From NCBI RefSeq assembly GCF_003337575.1, contig NZ_QPJM01000001.1, positions 310,001-374,000 of the forward strand: a DNA stretch of 64,000 bases. Reading direction: 5' to 3'. The notes beneath the pieces are model-generated. The model was not told the origin of the DNA, did not search any database, and saw nothing but the letters and a program-made list of their open reading frames with translations. Within the stretch, counting starts at the first letter, position 1. Each line of letters begins with the position of its first letter. The stretch comes from Phyllobacterium bourgognense. Its GTDB lineage: Bacteria; Pseudomonadota; Alphaproteobacteria; Rhizobiales; Rhizobiaceae. Of the stretch, positions 54,405-62,464 are shown piece after piece. Position numbers and translations under genes: made by a program.

Positions 54405-55283
54405 TTGCTTTTCAGAGAGAACCCGAAAGCCTTCATGGATATTATTCGCAACCATGATGCTGGTGCGCGACTCAACAACCTGAAAGCGTTTGAGGATCTG
54501 ATCCTATGCGAGGTCATACGTCACGGAATATTCCGAAAGCCCGAAGACTTATCCAATCTCAAATCTGTCTATGATCGATTCTTGAAAAGGACCCCGATCG
54601 ATGACCGGAAGAGAATTTACGCAGCTGTTGTGGAATTGGTTGGCTTTCTAGGTGGGGCGACGGCAGTTGCATTCAATCCGTTTATGCTGCTCGATACAGA
54701 TCTGGGAATAGTCTCAACGGCGACTATAGATTACGCAAGTCTAGGGGAGTTGATTGACGGCGATCCTATGACGCGTCCGCGGGACATCGTGAACATGATT
54801 ACCAACGGCACGCCTAGAAATCCCGCCGCAGTCGTCGGAGGCCTCCTCAGCTTGGGCGATCCAAGGGTTTGCGCTCTGGTGGCTCCCATTCGCCATCATC
54901 TCCAGGAAAGTGAGATAGAAACGGTATCGAAGGTCTATACCGGAATAACCTACAAATGCGTTGTGGACTTCTACCTGGATTGGTTGCAGGACCTCCGTTC
55001 GGACGAAGGCATTTTTGGCCATGTCGCAGCTGGTCTTTATCGACTTGGAAACTCGCGAATTGCTCCTAGCATTGTCGACGGTTTGCGACCATTTCCCTTT
55101 AATGACAGCGCCGCGCAGTCCAGTGTGCGCGCGATCGAACCTTCGCATTTTGCTGAATCTATCTCACCAAGGCTTTACGCATTGGAAGCCAATGAGCGTG
55201 CTCCAAAGGTCATCCCACACGTGATTATGGCTTTTGGCCTGACGCCAAAATCATCGCCGGAATCGTGGATGATGAAGGGATAG
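54405..55283 (+). CDS. Hypothetical protein of the integrated replicon
   Basis: A 292-residue protein beginning at a TTG (MLFRENPKAFMDIIRNHD), preceded by AGGAG 8 nt upstream. Sequence is mixed helix and loop, with no transmembrane span or catalytic motif (AVVGGLLSLGDPRVCALVAP; WLQDLRSDEGIFGHVAAGLY). The repeated small helices toward the C-terminus could be alpha-solenoid-like. Family unknown; likely a component of the replicon. Confidence 0.6.
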   Translation: MLFRENPKAFMDIIRNHDAGARLNNLKAFEDLILCEVIRHGIFRKPEDLSNLKSVYDRFLKRTPIDDRKRIYAAVVELVGFLGGATAVAFNPFMLLDTDLGIVSTATIDYASLGELIDGDPMTRPRDIVNMITNGTPRNPAAVVGGLLSLGDPRVCALVAPIRHHLQESEIETVSKVYTGITYKCVVDFYLDWLQDLRSDEGIFGHVAAGLYRLGNSRIAPSIVDGLRPFPFNDSAAQSSVRAIEPSHFAESISPRLYALEANERAPKVIPHVIMAFGLTPKSSPESWMMKG

Positions 55284-55422
55284 CGAATTGTTTGCGATGT
55301 GATCGATGTTGTGAACCGGCCAAACAAGCCACCTTTCAAACCAGGACTAGCGGGAGCAGAGGGCCTTGCTTGCCAGATAATGGGCAAAGCCCGTCGAAGT
55401 CACGCCTTAATTTCGCCATAAA

Positions 55423-55447
55423 GTAACGGCATACATGTAACCGTTAC
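55423..55447. promoter_or_regulatory. Inverted repeat upstream of the 168-residue gene
   Basis: GTAACGG at 55423-55429 and CCGTTAC at 55441-55447 are exact complements separated by 11 nt, about 20 bp before the ATG at 55465. Likely operator for a repressor. Confidence 0.55.
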
Positions 55448-55464
55448 CAGATAAGGACGTTAGT

Positions 55465-55971
55465 ATGGCGCTCACCCCCACAGAGAAACAACGGAGATAC
55501 AGGGAACGGCTGAAAAAGAGCCGTGCGCTCGCCACTGATACAACGAGCGGCGATTTTCGAAGGCCCTTTTCTCAGTGGCTTGCCTCGAACGATGAGAACT
55601 GGGACGGCTTTGTTTTGCCGCTAGATATCGCCGGAATGGTAGCTCCAGAGTTTGCAGAGGACGGTGACCCGGTGTCTGCGAGCGGCGAGGTGATCCCTCA
55701 AACGTATCGCGGACGACAGGGTTCACTAGGCCGTGCGGAGATCACGATCGAAATGCTGTTGGAAGCGGCCCGTGCCATGGCGGAACACGTCAACGCTTAT
55801 AAGCGAGATGAGTTAGGTGCACGGATCGAAGAAATGGAAGGCGCCGATTTTACTGATCCAGCAGCCAAAAAAGATGCGTTAGCCGATTTCGTCCGGCTAA
55901 CCATGGCACGCGACCGGCTTGACAAGCAGGTCCGTTACACTCTGCCCGAATGGAAGGTGGGCGACGAGTAA
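55465..55971 (+). CDS. Hypothetical protein, phage/plasmid type
   Basis: A 168-residue acidic protein starting MALTPTEKQRRYRERLKKS, an N-terminus common in phage-borne proteins. The remainder (GFVLPLDIAGMVAPEFAEDG; GRAEITIEMLLEAARAMAEH) has no motif I can name. It is downstream of a palindromic operator-like site, suggesting tight control. Confidence 0.6.
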   Translation: MALTPTEKQRRYRERLKKSRALATDTTSGDFRRPFSQWLASNDENWDGFVLPLDIAGMVAPEFAEDGDPVSASGEVIPQTYRGRQGSLGRAEITIEMLLEAARAMAEHVNAYKRDELGARIEEMEGADFTDPAAKKDALADFVRLTMARDRLDKQVRYTLPEWKVGDE

Positions 55972-56073
55972 TAGCCCAAAAGCAAACGGCGCGACCGAGG
56001 CCGCGCCGCTATTGAATGCCGGTGTCTCACCACCGGAATCCTGAGTGTCATCAATCCTAGAAAGGGAAACTAA

Positions 56074-56715
56074 ATGACAAAGTATAATAACACGCCGCTG
56101 GTTTTCACGGCAAGGACGAAAACCGACGACAATTACGAGCCCTCTAACTGGATACGAAGGGAAATCTTGAAACCTCAGTATCATGAAGCAGGCCATGCGG
56201 TTGTGGCGCGCCTGACAGGGTTCAGGGTCGAGTGGGTATCTATAGATCCTGCCTTTATTGATAACAACGCTATTGCGATTGAAAATATGTGCACGGGGTT
56301 CGGACCAGTTTGCATGACTATTTCGTCAGATAGGCTCAATCCAATAGTCAATCCTATCGGCGGTTTGCCCCGTCGCGGCATTCGGACCAAGGAAGACCGG
56401 GAGACGATTATTGGCTACGTCATTCACGTTCTGGCGGGACCATATGTTGAGAGGGAAATAGACAGCGCGAGTTTCGACAGGACTGTTTGCGAGCGCGATT
56501 TTGGGCAAGTGGCCATGATACTTAGTCTAGCAGAGCCGAATAGATCGGCGAGAAAGAAGCTGCTGAACGTTGCACACCGGAGATTGAACAAGATGCTAGA
56601 TGATCATTGGGCATCAATCCAGAATGTGGCGCGTGCATTGCATATTCATCGCACCCTATTCGGCCATCAAATTGACGCCATTATGAGTGGCGTCGAATTA
56701 CCGGAGGCGGCGTAA
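56074..56715 (+). CDS. HEAGH-motif metallopeptidase-like protein (FtsH M41-like)
   Basis: A 213-residue protein with the zinc motif YHEAGHAVVARLTGFRV near residue 37, characteristic of the FtsH/M41 peptidase family. It also has a mid-region VLAGPYVEREI (a possible third ligand area), but no AAA+ ATPase or membrane span. Stand-alone HEAGH proteins are frequent on plasmids and phages; the target is unknown. It is translationally coupled to the next gene (TAATG overlap). Confidence 0.7.
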   Translation: MTKYNNTPLVFTARTKTDDNYEPSNWIRREILKPQYHEAGHAVVARLTGFRVEWVSIDPAFIDNNAIAIENMCTGFGPVCMTISSDRLNPIVNPIGGLPRRGIRTKEDRETIIGYVIHVLAGPYVEREIDSASFDRTVCERDFGQVAMILSLAEPNRSARKKLLNVAHRRLNKMLDDHWASIQNVARALHIHRTLFGHQIDAIMSGVELPEAA

Positions 56716-57005
56716 TGTCGAGTGTCAAGATTGACCGCTTGAGCCCGAAGCTTCGAGTAGCATATCGATCGCGCAAAGCTCTTAGTGATGCAGCAGTCGA
56801 AAACGGAATCCGCAGAGCAGAAATTCAAAAGCGGATTAAAACGCTTCAGCAAATGGCACTATTCGCTGCAGAGAAAGATCCGCAGAAAGCGGAGAGCTAC
56901 GCCGATTGCGGAGGATATCTCACAGGTTATGTCCAAGCGGTTGAAGGCTGGGACGATGACGAGGTTTATTTCATCGAATCTGTCCCGCACCAAATACACG
57001 AGTGA
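56715..57005 (+). CDS. Small hypothetical protein coupled to the HEAGH gene
   Basis: A 96-residue protein (MSSVKIDRLSPKLRVAYR, then LQQMALFAAEKDPQKAESYADCG). Helical, no known domain. Its ATG overlaps the upstream TAA. Possibly a substrate, adaptor or partner of the metallopeptidase-like protein. Confidence 0.6.
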   Translation: MSSVKIDRLSPKLRVAYRSRKALSDAAVENGIRRAEIQKRIKTLQQMALFAAEKDPQKAESYADCGGYLTGYVQAVEGWDDDEVYFIESVPHQIHE

Positions 57006-57071
57006 ACCGACGCAGGAGAAGGAGAAGCGGATAAGGCAAAGTTCGAAAGCTCCAAGATTCCCAAGACAACT

Positions 57072-57094
57072 AAAGACCGCTCAGGCGGTCTTTT
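57072..57094 (+). terminator. Rho-independent terminator
   Basis: AAAGACCGC at 57072-57080 pairs with GCGGTCTTT at 57085-57093 around TCAG, followed by a T. It lies about 70 bp after the HEAGH-linked gene and closes that operon. Confidence 0.85.
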
Positions 57095-57778
57095 CATTGC
57101 CGAGTAGGTTCCATACAAGCTGCCGACAGTTGCTTTGTAGTTCTCTGTAGGTTGACCACAAAGGCCGGAGTGGAACGAACAAGAAGGAGAGGAAACTAAA
57201 GCGAAACCTCACTAATCTCGCTGTCCAAAAACCGCACAGCATTCTGTCGTGCCTGTTCAGCCAGCTCATCCGCTTATGGATCTAGGCCAGTAGTTACTCT
57301 CGAATTTGATGCGAGAGAGCCACTCACGTTATCCTTCTACACGTAGTTCTTGATCGGGGATCTCTCTCGGGTGTTTTCCAAGGATACATATTTTTCCTTG
57401 TGCACCTTCGGATTTTGCATCGCGGTCTGCGTCCACGCTGATTGTCTCGAGGTTCGCTCAGGATAGCTATCCGATCTATTTAGCTTCACCTGGAGCATCG
57501 ATCGTGACGGTTCGAGCCCTTGAGCGTTTATGAGTCTTTTGATGATTGCGGAACCCAAGTTGTCAGAATCCTAAAAAGTGATTTGAAGGGTGGTTTTGGC
57601 AACTTCATGTAAAGTGCCGACAACTTATTCCGTTTAGTGCCGTTAGTGCATTGACACTGTAAGGACCATGGTTGACGCCTTGACAACTTTTTGGGGCTAG
57701 CCGGGGTGGTCTTGGACCGTGTATGTTTACCTTTTGGTTGTCCGGGGAGGCTTTTGACAACTTCTTGAAGGGGAACCG
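57095..57778. other. About 680 bp without a gene, carrying repeated GACAACTT octamers
   Basis: GACAACTT occurs directly at 57619, 57682 and 57757, and inverted as AAGTTGTC at 57557, with near matches at 57598 and 57737. Open frames here are shadows without ribosome binding sites. The spacing of roughly 60-75 bp is irregular but suggests an iteron-like or regulatory array. Confidence 0.45.
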
Positions 57779-58039
57779 ATGTCAGTTCCATCGCCTCAAT
57801 TACCCTTGGATCATCCGGATCGAGCGCTCTGTTGTGAAGAAGCCATGGAGGCTCGGTTTGATGAGTTGTTCGAAACCGGGGATGTAACCGCGGTCTTCTT
57901 CGAGGCACTGGATGCAGGCTGGACTGAGCATGAGGTTCGCCGGGGTCTCCGTGGTCTGATAGCTGCACATGCCGTGGCTCCTTGGCATAGATCCTTAGCA
58001 GGGCTTGCCGGCGCCAGGCCAGAGCAGATCTCGATATAG
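57779..58039 (+). CDS. Small hypothetical protein
   Basis: An 86-residue protein (MSVPSPQLPLDHPDRALCCE, then EARFDELFETGDVTAVFFEAL and ARPEQISI). GGGG lies just upstream of the ATG. No motif recognised. It ends about 22 bp before the first Rap1a/Tai-like gene. Confidence 0.5.
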   Translation: MSVPSPQLPLDHPDRALCCEEAMEARFDELFETGDVTAVFFEALDAGWTEHEVRRGLRGLIAAHAVAPWHRSLAGLAGARPEQISI

Positions 58040-58061
58040 AGCTATAACAAAGGGGTGGGGA

Positions 58062-58400
58062 ATGAGTCGTTTTCTCCTAATTGCTGCCATGGTTGCAGCG
58101 AGTGTTCTTCCGGCAAAGGCGACGCCACCCTATTATCGGGGTAATGATCTGGCTCGGGTTTGTGGAGAACCTCGCGGAAGCGACGAAGCCTGTGTCTATT
58201 ACATCCTTGGTGCTTATGATGGTTTTGAAGAAGCTAGGCGTCAGAAAGGGCTCAAGCCCTGCATAAATGAAGCCGTTCACGCAAACGATATGGCAGCCGT
58301 GGTTAGAGGTTATTTGGCAGCTCACTACCGAGAATATGAACTGCCCGCTGCCGTCATCGTGGCTGTCGCCTTTAAGGGAGCATTCTGTCCGGAAAAGTGA
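58062..58400 (+). CDS. Rap1a/Tai-family secreted protein, copy 1
   Basis: A 112-residue exported protein. Signal peptide MSRFLLIAAMVAASVLPAKA, then RVCGEPRGSDEACVYYILGAYDG, GLKPCINEAV, and a terminal GAFC. The cysteine spacing (CG...C..Y..G...C...AFC) is that of the Rap1a/Tai immunity fold. Proteins of this family neutralise type VI amidase effectors, but many orphan copies exist without a toxin. GGGGTGGGGA precedes the ATG, so I do not use the longer frame from 58005. Confidence 0.75.
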   Translation: MSRFLLIAAMVAASVLPAKATPPYYRGNDLARVCGEPRGSDEACVYYILGAYDGFEEARRQKGLKPCINEAVHANDMAAVVRGYLAAHYREYELPAAVIVAVAFKGAFCPEK

Positions 58401-58494
58401 GGCCCGTGAGGATAACAGCCACTAGGTAGCAATGCTCTCTTGGCTTCTGCCCCTGGCCAGAATAATGGTGTCGAAAGACATATCCAGGGGTGGA

Positions 58495-58839
58495 ATGGGG
58501 AATGAGGCGTGTCTATTGGTTGCTGCCATGGTTGCAGCGAGTGTTTTGCCGGCGAGGGCTGACGGTTTCTATGACGGCAATAAACTCCTAAAGCTGTGCC
58601 GTTCTAAGGATTTCGATGAAAGAGGCGTATGCACGGGCTATGTCGTCGCGGCTGCCGATGCCTGGGCGAGCTATCGCATTGTCAACGGAAAGCCTACTTG
58701 CCTGCGTCCGAGTGTTACCGTCGGGCAGGTTCAGGATGTTGTGGTGAAGTTCCTTGAGGATAATCCCGGGAACCGAGATATAAATGCCAGCACCATCGCC
58801 ATACGAGCGCTCTATCTGGCATTCTGCAAACAGGATTAG
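58495..58839 (+). CDS. Rap1a/Tai-family secreted protein, copy 2
   Basis: A 114-residue paralogue of the preceding gene: signal peptide (LLVAAMVAASVLPARA), LCRSKDFDERGVCTGYVV, KPTCLRPSV and a terminal LAFC. The signal region is almost identical to copy 1 at DNA level (GCTGCCATGGTTGCAGCG). In copy 1 the start is ATGAGTCG; here a base difference shifts the equivalent ATG out of frame, so translation should begin at ATG 58495. Tandem duplication is evident. No cognate toxin gene is visible nearby. Confidence 0.7.
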   Translation: MGNEACLLVAAMVAASVLPARADGFYDGNKLLKLCRSKDFDERGVCTGYVVAAADAWASYRIVNGKPTCLRPSVTVGQVQDVVVKFLEDNPGNRDINASTIAIRALYLAFCKQD

Positions 58840-59085
58840 CCTTTCCGGTCCTTGTCGACCGTGCTGAACACGTTGCCCTTCATGTTCTTGCAGTTGACCC
58901 GCGGCGCAGCGGGGGCCTGGTCCTGACCGAGTTGATGTAGGTATCGCCGCCGCATTTCTTACCCAAGGCGATCTCGTTCACCTGGCTCTTGCGGCCGCAC
59001 TCATTGCAGTAGCGGAGAGGTCTTCGAACCCTCTAAGATCGAGAAGCGCCGGTTATCAGGACCAGGTTCAGATGCTTTGGTCTCA
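58836..59085 (-). pseudogene. Multiply frameshifted zinc-ribbon-type gene
   Basis: Reading the minus strand through three frames gives EPGPDNRRFSILEGSKTS, then YCNECGRKSQVNEIALGKKC, then VNCKNMKGNVFSTVDKDRKG and a TAA at 58836-58838. Cysteine pairs indicate a zinc-binding protein. At least two indels are needed to join the parts, so it is decayed. Confidence 0.55.
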
Positions 59086-59238
59086 CTGTGGAGAACATAC
59101 TCCTAGGGAGTGAACACAAGTTGTTCGATGAGGATAAAGTGTTGGGCGCTTACTCACGGGGCTTTTCCTTTTCAGAATTCGCTATACAGAGCAATCTGTG
59201 GCGGCCCGAAAGAGCCGGAATAACGGGGAAGACTGATT

Positions 59239-59541
59239 ATGGACTGGAAAGAAATGGACAAGCTTGCGCAAGAACATGCGGACAAGTTTGCACCTAAACC
59301 GAAATACGAGCCGATAGCTGCCGGTTTAACCGGCGTGCTCGCCTGCCAGGCGGTGATGGTTGTCTTCACTAACTTGGCTGGGCTGGACTTTGAAGCATTC
59401 AGTCAGGCTTCCTCTATCACCTCGGTAATCGTCTTTTGCATTCTGTTCTTCTACTTCCGTCATGGAGAGAAGGAGCATTTCAAGGCTTACGAGAAAGAGA
59501 TGGAATACCTGAAAGAGCAGCACCAGAAAAAAGCTGCCTAG
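59239..59541 (+). CDS. Two-span membrane protein
   Basis: A 100-residue protein with helices GVLACQAVMVVFTNLAGL and SVIVFCILFFYF, a basic N-terminal part and a charged C-terminal tail (HGEKEHFKAYEKEMEYL). Unknown function; small membrane proteins of this kind are common in mobile elements. Confidence 0.6.
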   Translation: MDWKEMDKLAQEHADKFAPKPKYEPIAAGLTGVLACQAVMVVFTNLAGLDFEAFSQASSITSVIVFCILFFYFRHGEKEHFKAYEKEMEYLKEQHQKKAA

Positions 59542-59726
59542 CGTTTACCTCAGCGTCGCGGGTTTTTTCTCCAGTTGAGCCACACAGGACCCTTTGGTTT
59601 GCCCAGAAGGTGATCTGGTCGGTTGGTAGCCATGGCACACGCGGCCTTCTGCTGCAGCCTCCAGGAAAGCTAAGGAAGTCAAAGTCGGCTTCTGAGAAAT
59701 GCAGCCGTGGCGCTACAAGTTTTCTG

Positions 59727-59836
59727 GGTATGGGTGGACTGGTGAGCAGGGAGTGCTCGGGCAGCAGAAGGCATCCCCATCACATATGACGAAACTTTCT
59801 AGGACTTCAAACCTATAACCGTTGTGACAATGCAGG
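59727..59836 (+). repeat. C-terminal coding repeat, copy B
   Basis: Matches 43660-43764 and 61220-61320. In one frame it ends ARAAEGIPITYDETF and TAG; a one-base indel separates it from the preceding FLGMGGL segment. Decayed copy. Confidence 0.7.
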
Positions 59837-59839
59837 TGA

Positions 59840-60010
59840 TTGGTCACACTCAGCGATTATGCGGGGATTGTGCTGCCAGAAGCGGACGCCGATGCAGAGG
59901 ACAATCTCCTGAAATCGGTCTACGATCACGGCAACACGTTCTGGAGAACCTCACTCGCTGCGATCCGGGCTCGAGCGGATCTTCACCTCAAAACGCAGCT
60001 TGCAGCATAA
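59840..60010 (+). CDS. Short gene directly before a terminator (possibly 5'-truncated)
   Basis: Reads LSDYAGIVLPEADADAEDNL, then SVYDHGNTFWRTSLAAI and ends TQLAA at TAA 60008-60010, immediately followed by a strong terminator. The only start is a TTG right after an in-frame TGA, so the gene may have lost its beginning when the repeat was placed in front of it. 56 codons. Confidence 0.5.
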   Translation: MVTLSDYAGIVLPEADADAEDNLLKSVYDHGNTFWRTSLAAIRARADLHLKTQLAA

Positions 60011-60032
60011 AAAGGGGCCTTCGGGCCCCTTT
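60011..60032 (+). terminator. Rho-independent terminator
   Basis: AAAGGGGCC at 60011-60019 pairs with GGCCCCTTT at 60024-60032 around TTCG, followed by pyrimidine-rich sequence. Closes the short gene and could also act on the minus-strand gene ending at 60055. Confidence 0.85.
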
Positions 60033-60054
60033 CCTCTTTTAGCGATTGAGCGAA

Positions 60055-60510
60055 TTAGGCTTTTCGCGATTTGACGCTCGCGCCCCACTCGTTGATGAGT
60101 CCCTGTTTAAAAAGCTCCAATCGCCTTCCGCTCCATTCTTCGCCACTTTCGATATAAGCTCCCCACGCCTTGTCATACAATGCAAGCATTTCCGGATGAT
60201 TCTTGTCGATCTGCCGTGCGACGTCTAACGATTTCTCCGCCAACTTTAAGGCCACTTGCCGTCTGTGCTCATTGATGCCGATAGCGAGGAAGGAAACGTG
60301 GGTAAGCGCTTCCGCCACGTTGCGCCAAAAATCCCTATCAAAGCGAGCGGGAGCGTCAAGCTCCACAGCCAAATGGGCATAAGCTCCAAGCTGCAGTGGA
60401 TTCATTTCATAGAAAATGGCCATCCACCCCTCTCGCGTCTGAGGCTGATAGAGAGCCTCTTCGTGTGCTGTAGTGATCCGATCTGTCAGAAACGTTTCGC
60501 ATTCGTCCAT
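60055..60510 (-). CDS. Hypothetical helical protein
   Basis: A 151-residue protein (MDECETFLTDRITTAHEEAL, FYEMNPLQLGAYAHLAVELD, QIDKNHPEMLALYDKAWGAY). Mostly helical with TPR-like spacing in the second half. No family I can name. It converges with the short gene ending at 60010. Confidence 0.6.
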   Translation of the reverse strand: MDECETFLTDRITTAHEEALYQPQTREGWMAIFYEMNPLQLGAYAHLAVELDAPARFDRDFWRNVAEALTHVSFLAIGINEHRRQVALKLAEKSLDVARQIDKNHPEMLALYDKAWGAYIESGEEWSGRRLELFKQGLINEWGASVKSRKA

Positions 60511-60547
60511 TGTCGCCCTCCCGTTGCAAGGGCGTTATATCATGCAA

Positions 60548-60570
60548 AAAGGGCCCATAAAGAGCCCTTT
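60548..60570 (-). terminator. Terminator downstream of the truncated minus-strand gene
   Basis: AAAGGGC at 60548-60554 pairs with GCCCTTT at 60564-60570 around a 9-nt loop, with a T run on the minus strand. It ends the fragment at 60598-60776. Confidence 0.75.
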
Positions 60571-60597
60571 CTTGTTTTGGCGATGTAGCGAATTAGC

Positions 60598-60776
60598 TAT
60601 TTACGGAACGCATTGAGCCGCGCAATGTTCTGCGCCCGCTCCTCCTGGTCAGCTGAAATCAGCCGTGACAGCTCGATATAGTCCTTCGCATTGCCCTGAT
60701 GATAATCGCCGGTCACGTAGCGCAACCAAGCCTGGTCGCGCCGACGCTCCTCATAAGGGGTCCCATTTCCGCCTTG
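60598..60776 (-). pseudogene. 5'-truncated hypothetical gene
   Basis: A coding-quality frame without a start codon: CQGGNGTPYEERRRDQAWL, VTGDYHQGNAKDYIELSRL and ERAQNIARLNAFRK, ending TAG at 60598-60600 and followed by a terminator. An in-frame stop directly precedes it, so its beginning has been lost. Confidence 0.55.
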
Positions 60777-60838
60777 GCACTATAGCATCCGCGCTCGACT
60801 TTTGGGTGTATCGATTCTCCCTTCAGTCAAGTCGACCA

Positions 60839-61150
60839 ATGCAACCGCGCGTTCTATTCATCAAGATAAGCACCGATTTTATCGAGGGAGAGCTTCACTT
60901 GGAAATAGATCTGCCAATTCTTGCTGGCAACGATGAGCCTGAAGAAGTGGACGAGGGGAAACTTCCCGCTACAAGAGAATCTGTATGGCAGCTGTATCCA
61001 ATTCTCGCTCGCACCCACGAACAAATTGAGGAGACGAGGGCCATTCAAAGCTGGATCTTCTACTTCCTAATGCTCAATGGGCTGCTTTTGGCGATCGTGC
61101 TTTACATCCTCGTGAATGCGGAATGGGTTCAGCTCAGTCTCCCGCGTTGA
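60839..61150 (+). CDS. C-terminally anchored membrane protein
   Basis: A 103-residue protein starting MQPRVLFIKISTDFIEGEL with a soluble acidic domain and one C-terminal membrane helix (SWIFYFLMLNGLLLAIVLYI). Unknown function. I use the ATG at 60839 because the upstream part of the frame overlaps the minus-strand fragment in opposite sense. Confidence 0.5.
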   Translation: MQPRVLFIKISTDFIEGELHLEIDLPILAGNDEPEEVDEGKLPATRESVWQLYPILARTHEQIEETRAIQSWIFYFLMLNGLLLAIVLYILVNAEWVQLSLPR

Positions 61151-61530
61151 GCTTTGACCCTTGGTATGGGTGGATTGGGCGTTTTTTCCCTGTTGGTGCC
61201 GGGGTGGGAACAAGTCGTTGCTTGGTATGGGTGGACTGGGGAGCCGGGTTGCTCGGGCAGCAGAAGGCATCCCCATCACAGCTCGTGTTGTTATCTAGGA
61301 CTTCGATCCGATATCGGCGTGATGAGCTCTATATGAGAGCGAACTTTCTCTTGGGTTGATGAAGGTAGGACTGAAACTAGCAAACCATGGTCATCATCTA
61401 CTGATGATCAACAATGGTCTTGTGCTCACGGCGGCCTTCCGTTCATGGTGCAGGTCAGGCTGGCAACCGACGGGTCGGAATGAAATCGAATGCGCGACGA
61501 CGCGTTCAAGTAAAAAAGCTACAGGCCCCA
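61151..61530. other. Repeat-rich stretch without an intact gene
   Basis: Holds repeat copy C and a partial repeat at 61158-61207 (GGTATGGGTGGATTGG). Frames across it encode LLGMGGLGSRVARAAEG-like text but no intact gene. Confidence 0.45.
61220..61320 (+). repeat. C-terminal coding repeat, copy C
   Basis: Matches 43660-43764 and 59727-59836. Encodes LLGMGGLGSRVARAAEGIPI and then diverges (TARVVI, TAG). Best preserved of the three in its first half. Confidence 0.7.
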
Positions 61531-62040
61531 TTAAATGGCTGGAAATTTCAGGTTTTCAAAATCTGTATCTCGTGCCCAAGCGAAGACCCGCAACTGTTGC
61601 TCACGCAAAAAAGCCACTTCGTCGACTACTTGAAAACCAAGGCGACGCGCGATCTCTACAAAGCCAGCAAGGCTTTCCGGCTCCATTTCACCTGTTTTGA
61701 TATAGCGCTGGTTGACCACGATTGACGTCAATAGTGGCCATCCTCTTCTGTGTGAGAATTCCAATAGTTCACCCAAATGTTTTCCCATTGACCAATGAAC
61801 GCGGTTCCAATCCGCTCCGCTCTCGTCAGCGACCATCCTATATCCGAGAAAGCATCCTCCGCGCGCAGATGCAACTATTGCGCCTAGAGTTTTTCCAAAA
61901 CTCAAGCCATTGCCAATGCGTTTTGCATGTTCTTCTATAGCAGCAAGATATAGCGGATCGTTCGTAGCGCTCTGCCTGCGATGGTTCGCAATCAAATTCT
62001 GCAGTTCTTTCAGGGTGAAACTGGATATATCTTTCGTCAT
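61531..62040 (-). CDS. Hypothetical protein
   Basis: A 169-residue protein (MTKDISSFTLKELQNLIAN, IEEHAKRIGNGLSFGKTLGAIV, WSMGKHLGELLEFSHRRGWP, ESLAGFVEIARRLGF). Coding quality is good and it probably shares an operon with the HTH-like gene upstream (gap about 80 bp). No known domain recognised. Confidence 0.65.
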   Translation of the reverse strand: MTKDISSFTLKELQNLIANHRRQSATNDPLYLAAIEEHAKRIGNGLSFGKTLGAIVASARGGCFLGYRMVADESGADWNRVHWSMGKHLGELLEFSHRRGWPLLTSIVVNQRYIKTGEMEPESLAGFVEIARRLGFQVVDEVAFLREQQLRVFAWARDTDFENLKFPAI

Positions 62041-62122
62041 TTTAATCTCCATAGTTTGCTATTTGAGGGAAACAGCACGCTTGCTGCCTTACAGTGCCAT
62101 CGGCGGAGGGGCCCGCCATGGT

Positions 62123-62437
62123 TCAATTCAACGGTTGCTGCTTTCGATGCTTCCCACCAATTTTTTCCCAGCTCGTATGACGATTTGCTGCAGCGGTGTA
62201 TGAAATGCCCATCAATTTTGCCACTCCGTAGGGATTCTCGCCCCGGTCGAAAAGTCGGAAACAGACTTCGATTCCTCGTTCGGTAAGAAATTTTCCGTCT
62301 TTGTTTTTTGGACTCATTGGGTCCAAATCTCCTGTTTCAATCTCGGCGGCAAAAATCTCACGTAGGCGATCCAAGTTGGCTTGAGCCTCGTTGATGAATT
62401 GGAGGATTTTCTTGATTTGCGTATCGGCTAATTGCAT
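62123..62437 (-). CDS. HTH-like hypothetical protein
   Basis: A 104-residue protein (MQLADTQIKKILQFINEAQ). The C-terminal part GIEVCFRLFDRGENPYGVAK followed by LMGISYTAAANRHTSWEKIGG resembles a resolvase-type HTH. Start set at 62437 with the longer frame to 62464 less likely. Possible regulator of the pair it forms with the next gene. Confidence 0.55.
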   Translation of the reverse strand: MQLADTQIKKILQFINEAQANLDRLREIFAAEIETGDLDPMSPKNKDGKFLTERGIEVCFRLFDRGENPYGVAKLMGISYTAAANRHTSWEKIGGKHRKQQPLN

Positions 62438-62464
62438 CTTGGTTATCCTTCTCCAGATGAACAT

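Noticed and set aside
57081-57269. Minus-strand frames after the terminator, including a fragment reading DELAEQARQNAVRFLD
   Set aside because: Looks coding-like for about 25 codons but has no start and an immediate upstream stop; too short to call.
57528-57968. 146-codon minus-strand frame
   Set aside because: Shadow of the plus-strand gene at 57779 and of gene-free repeat DNA.
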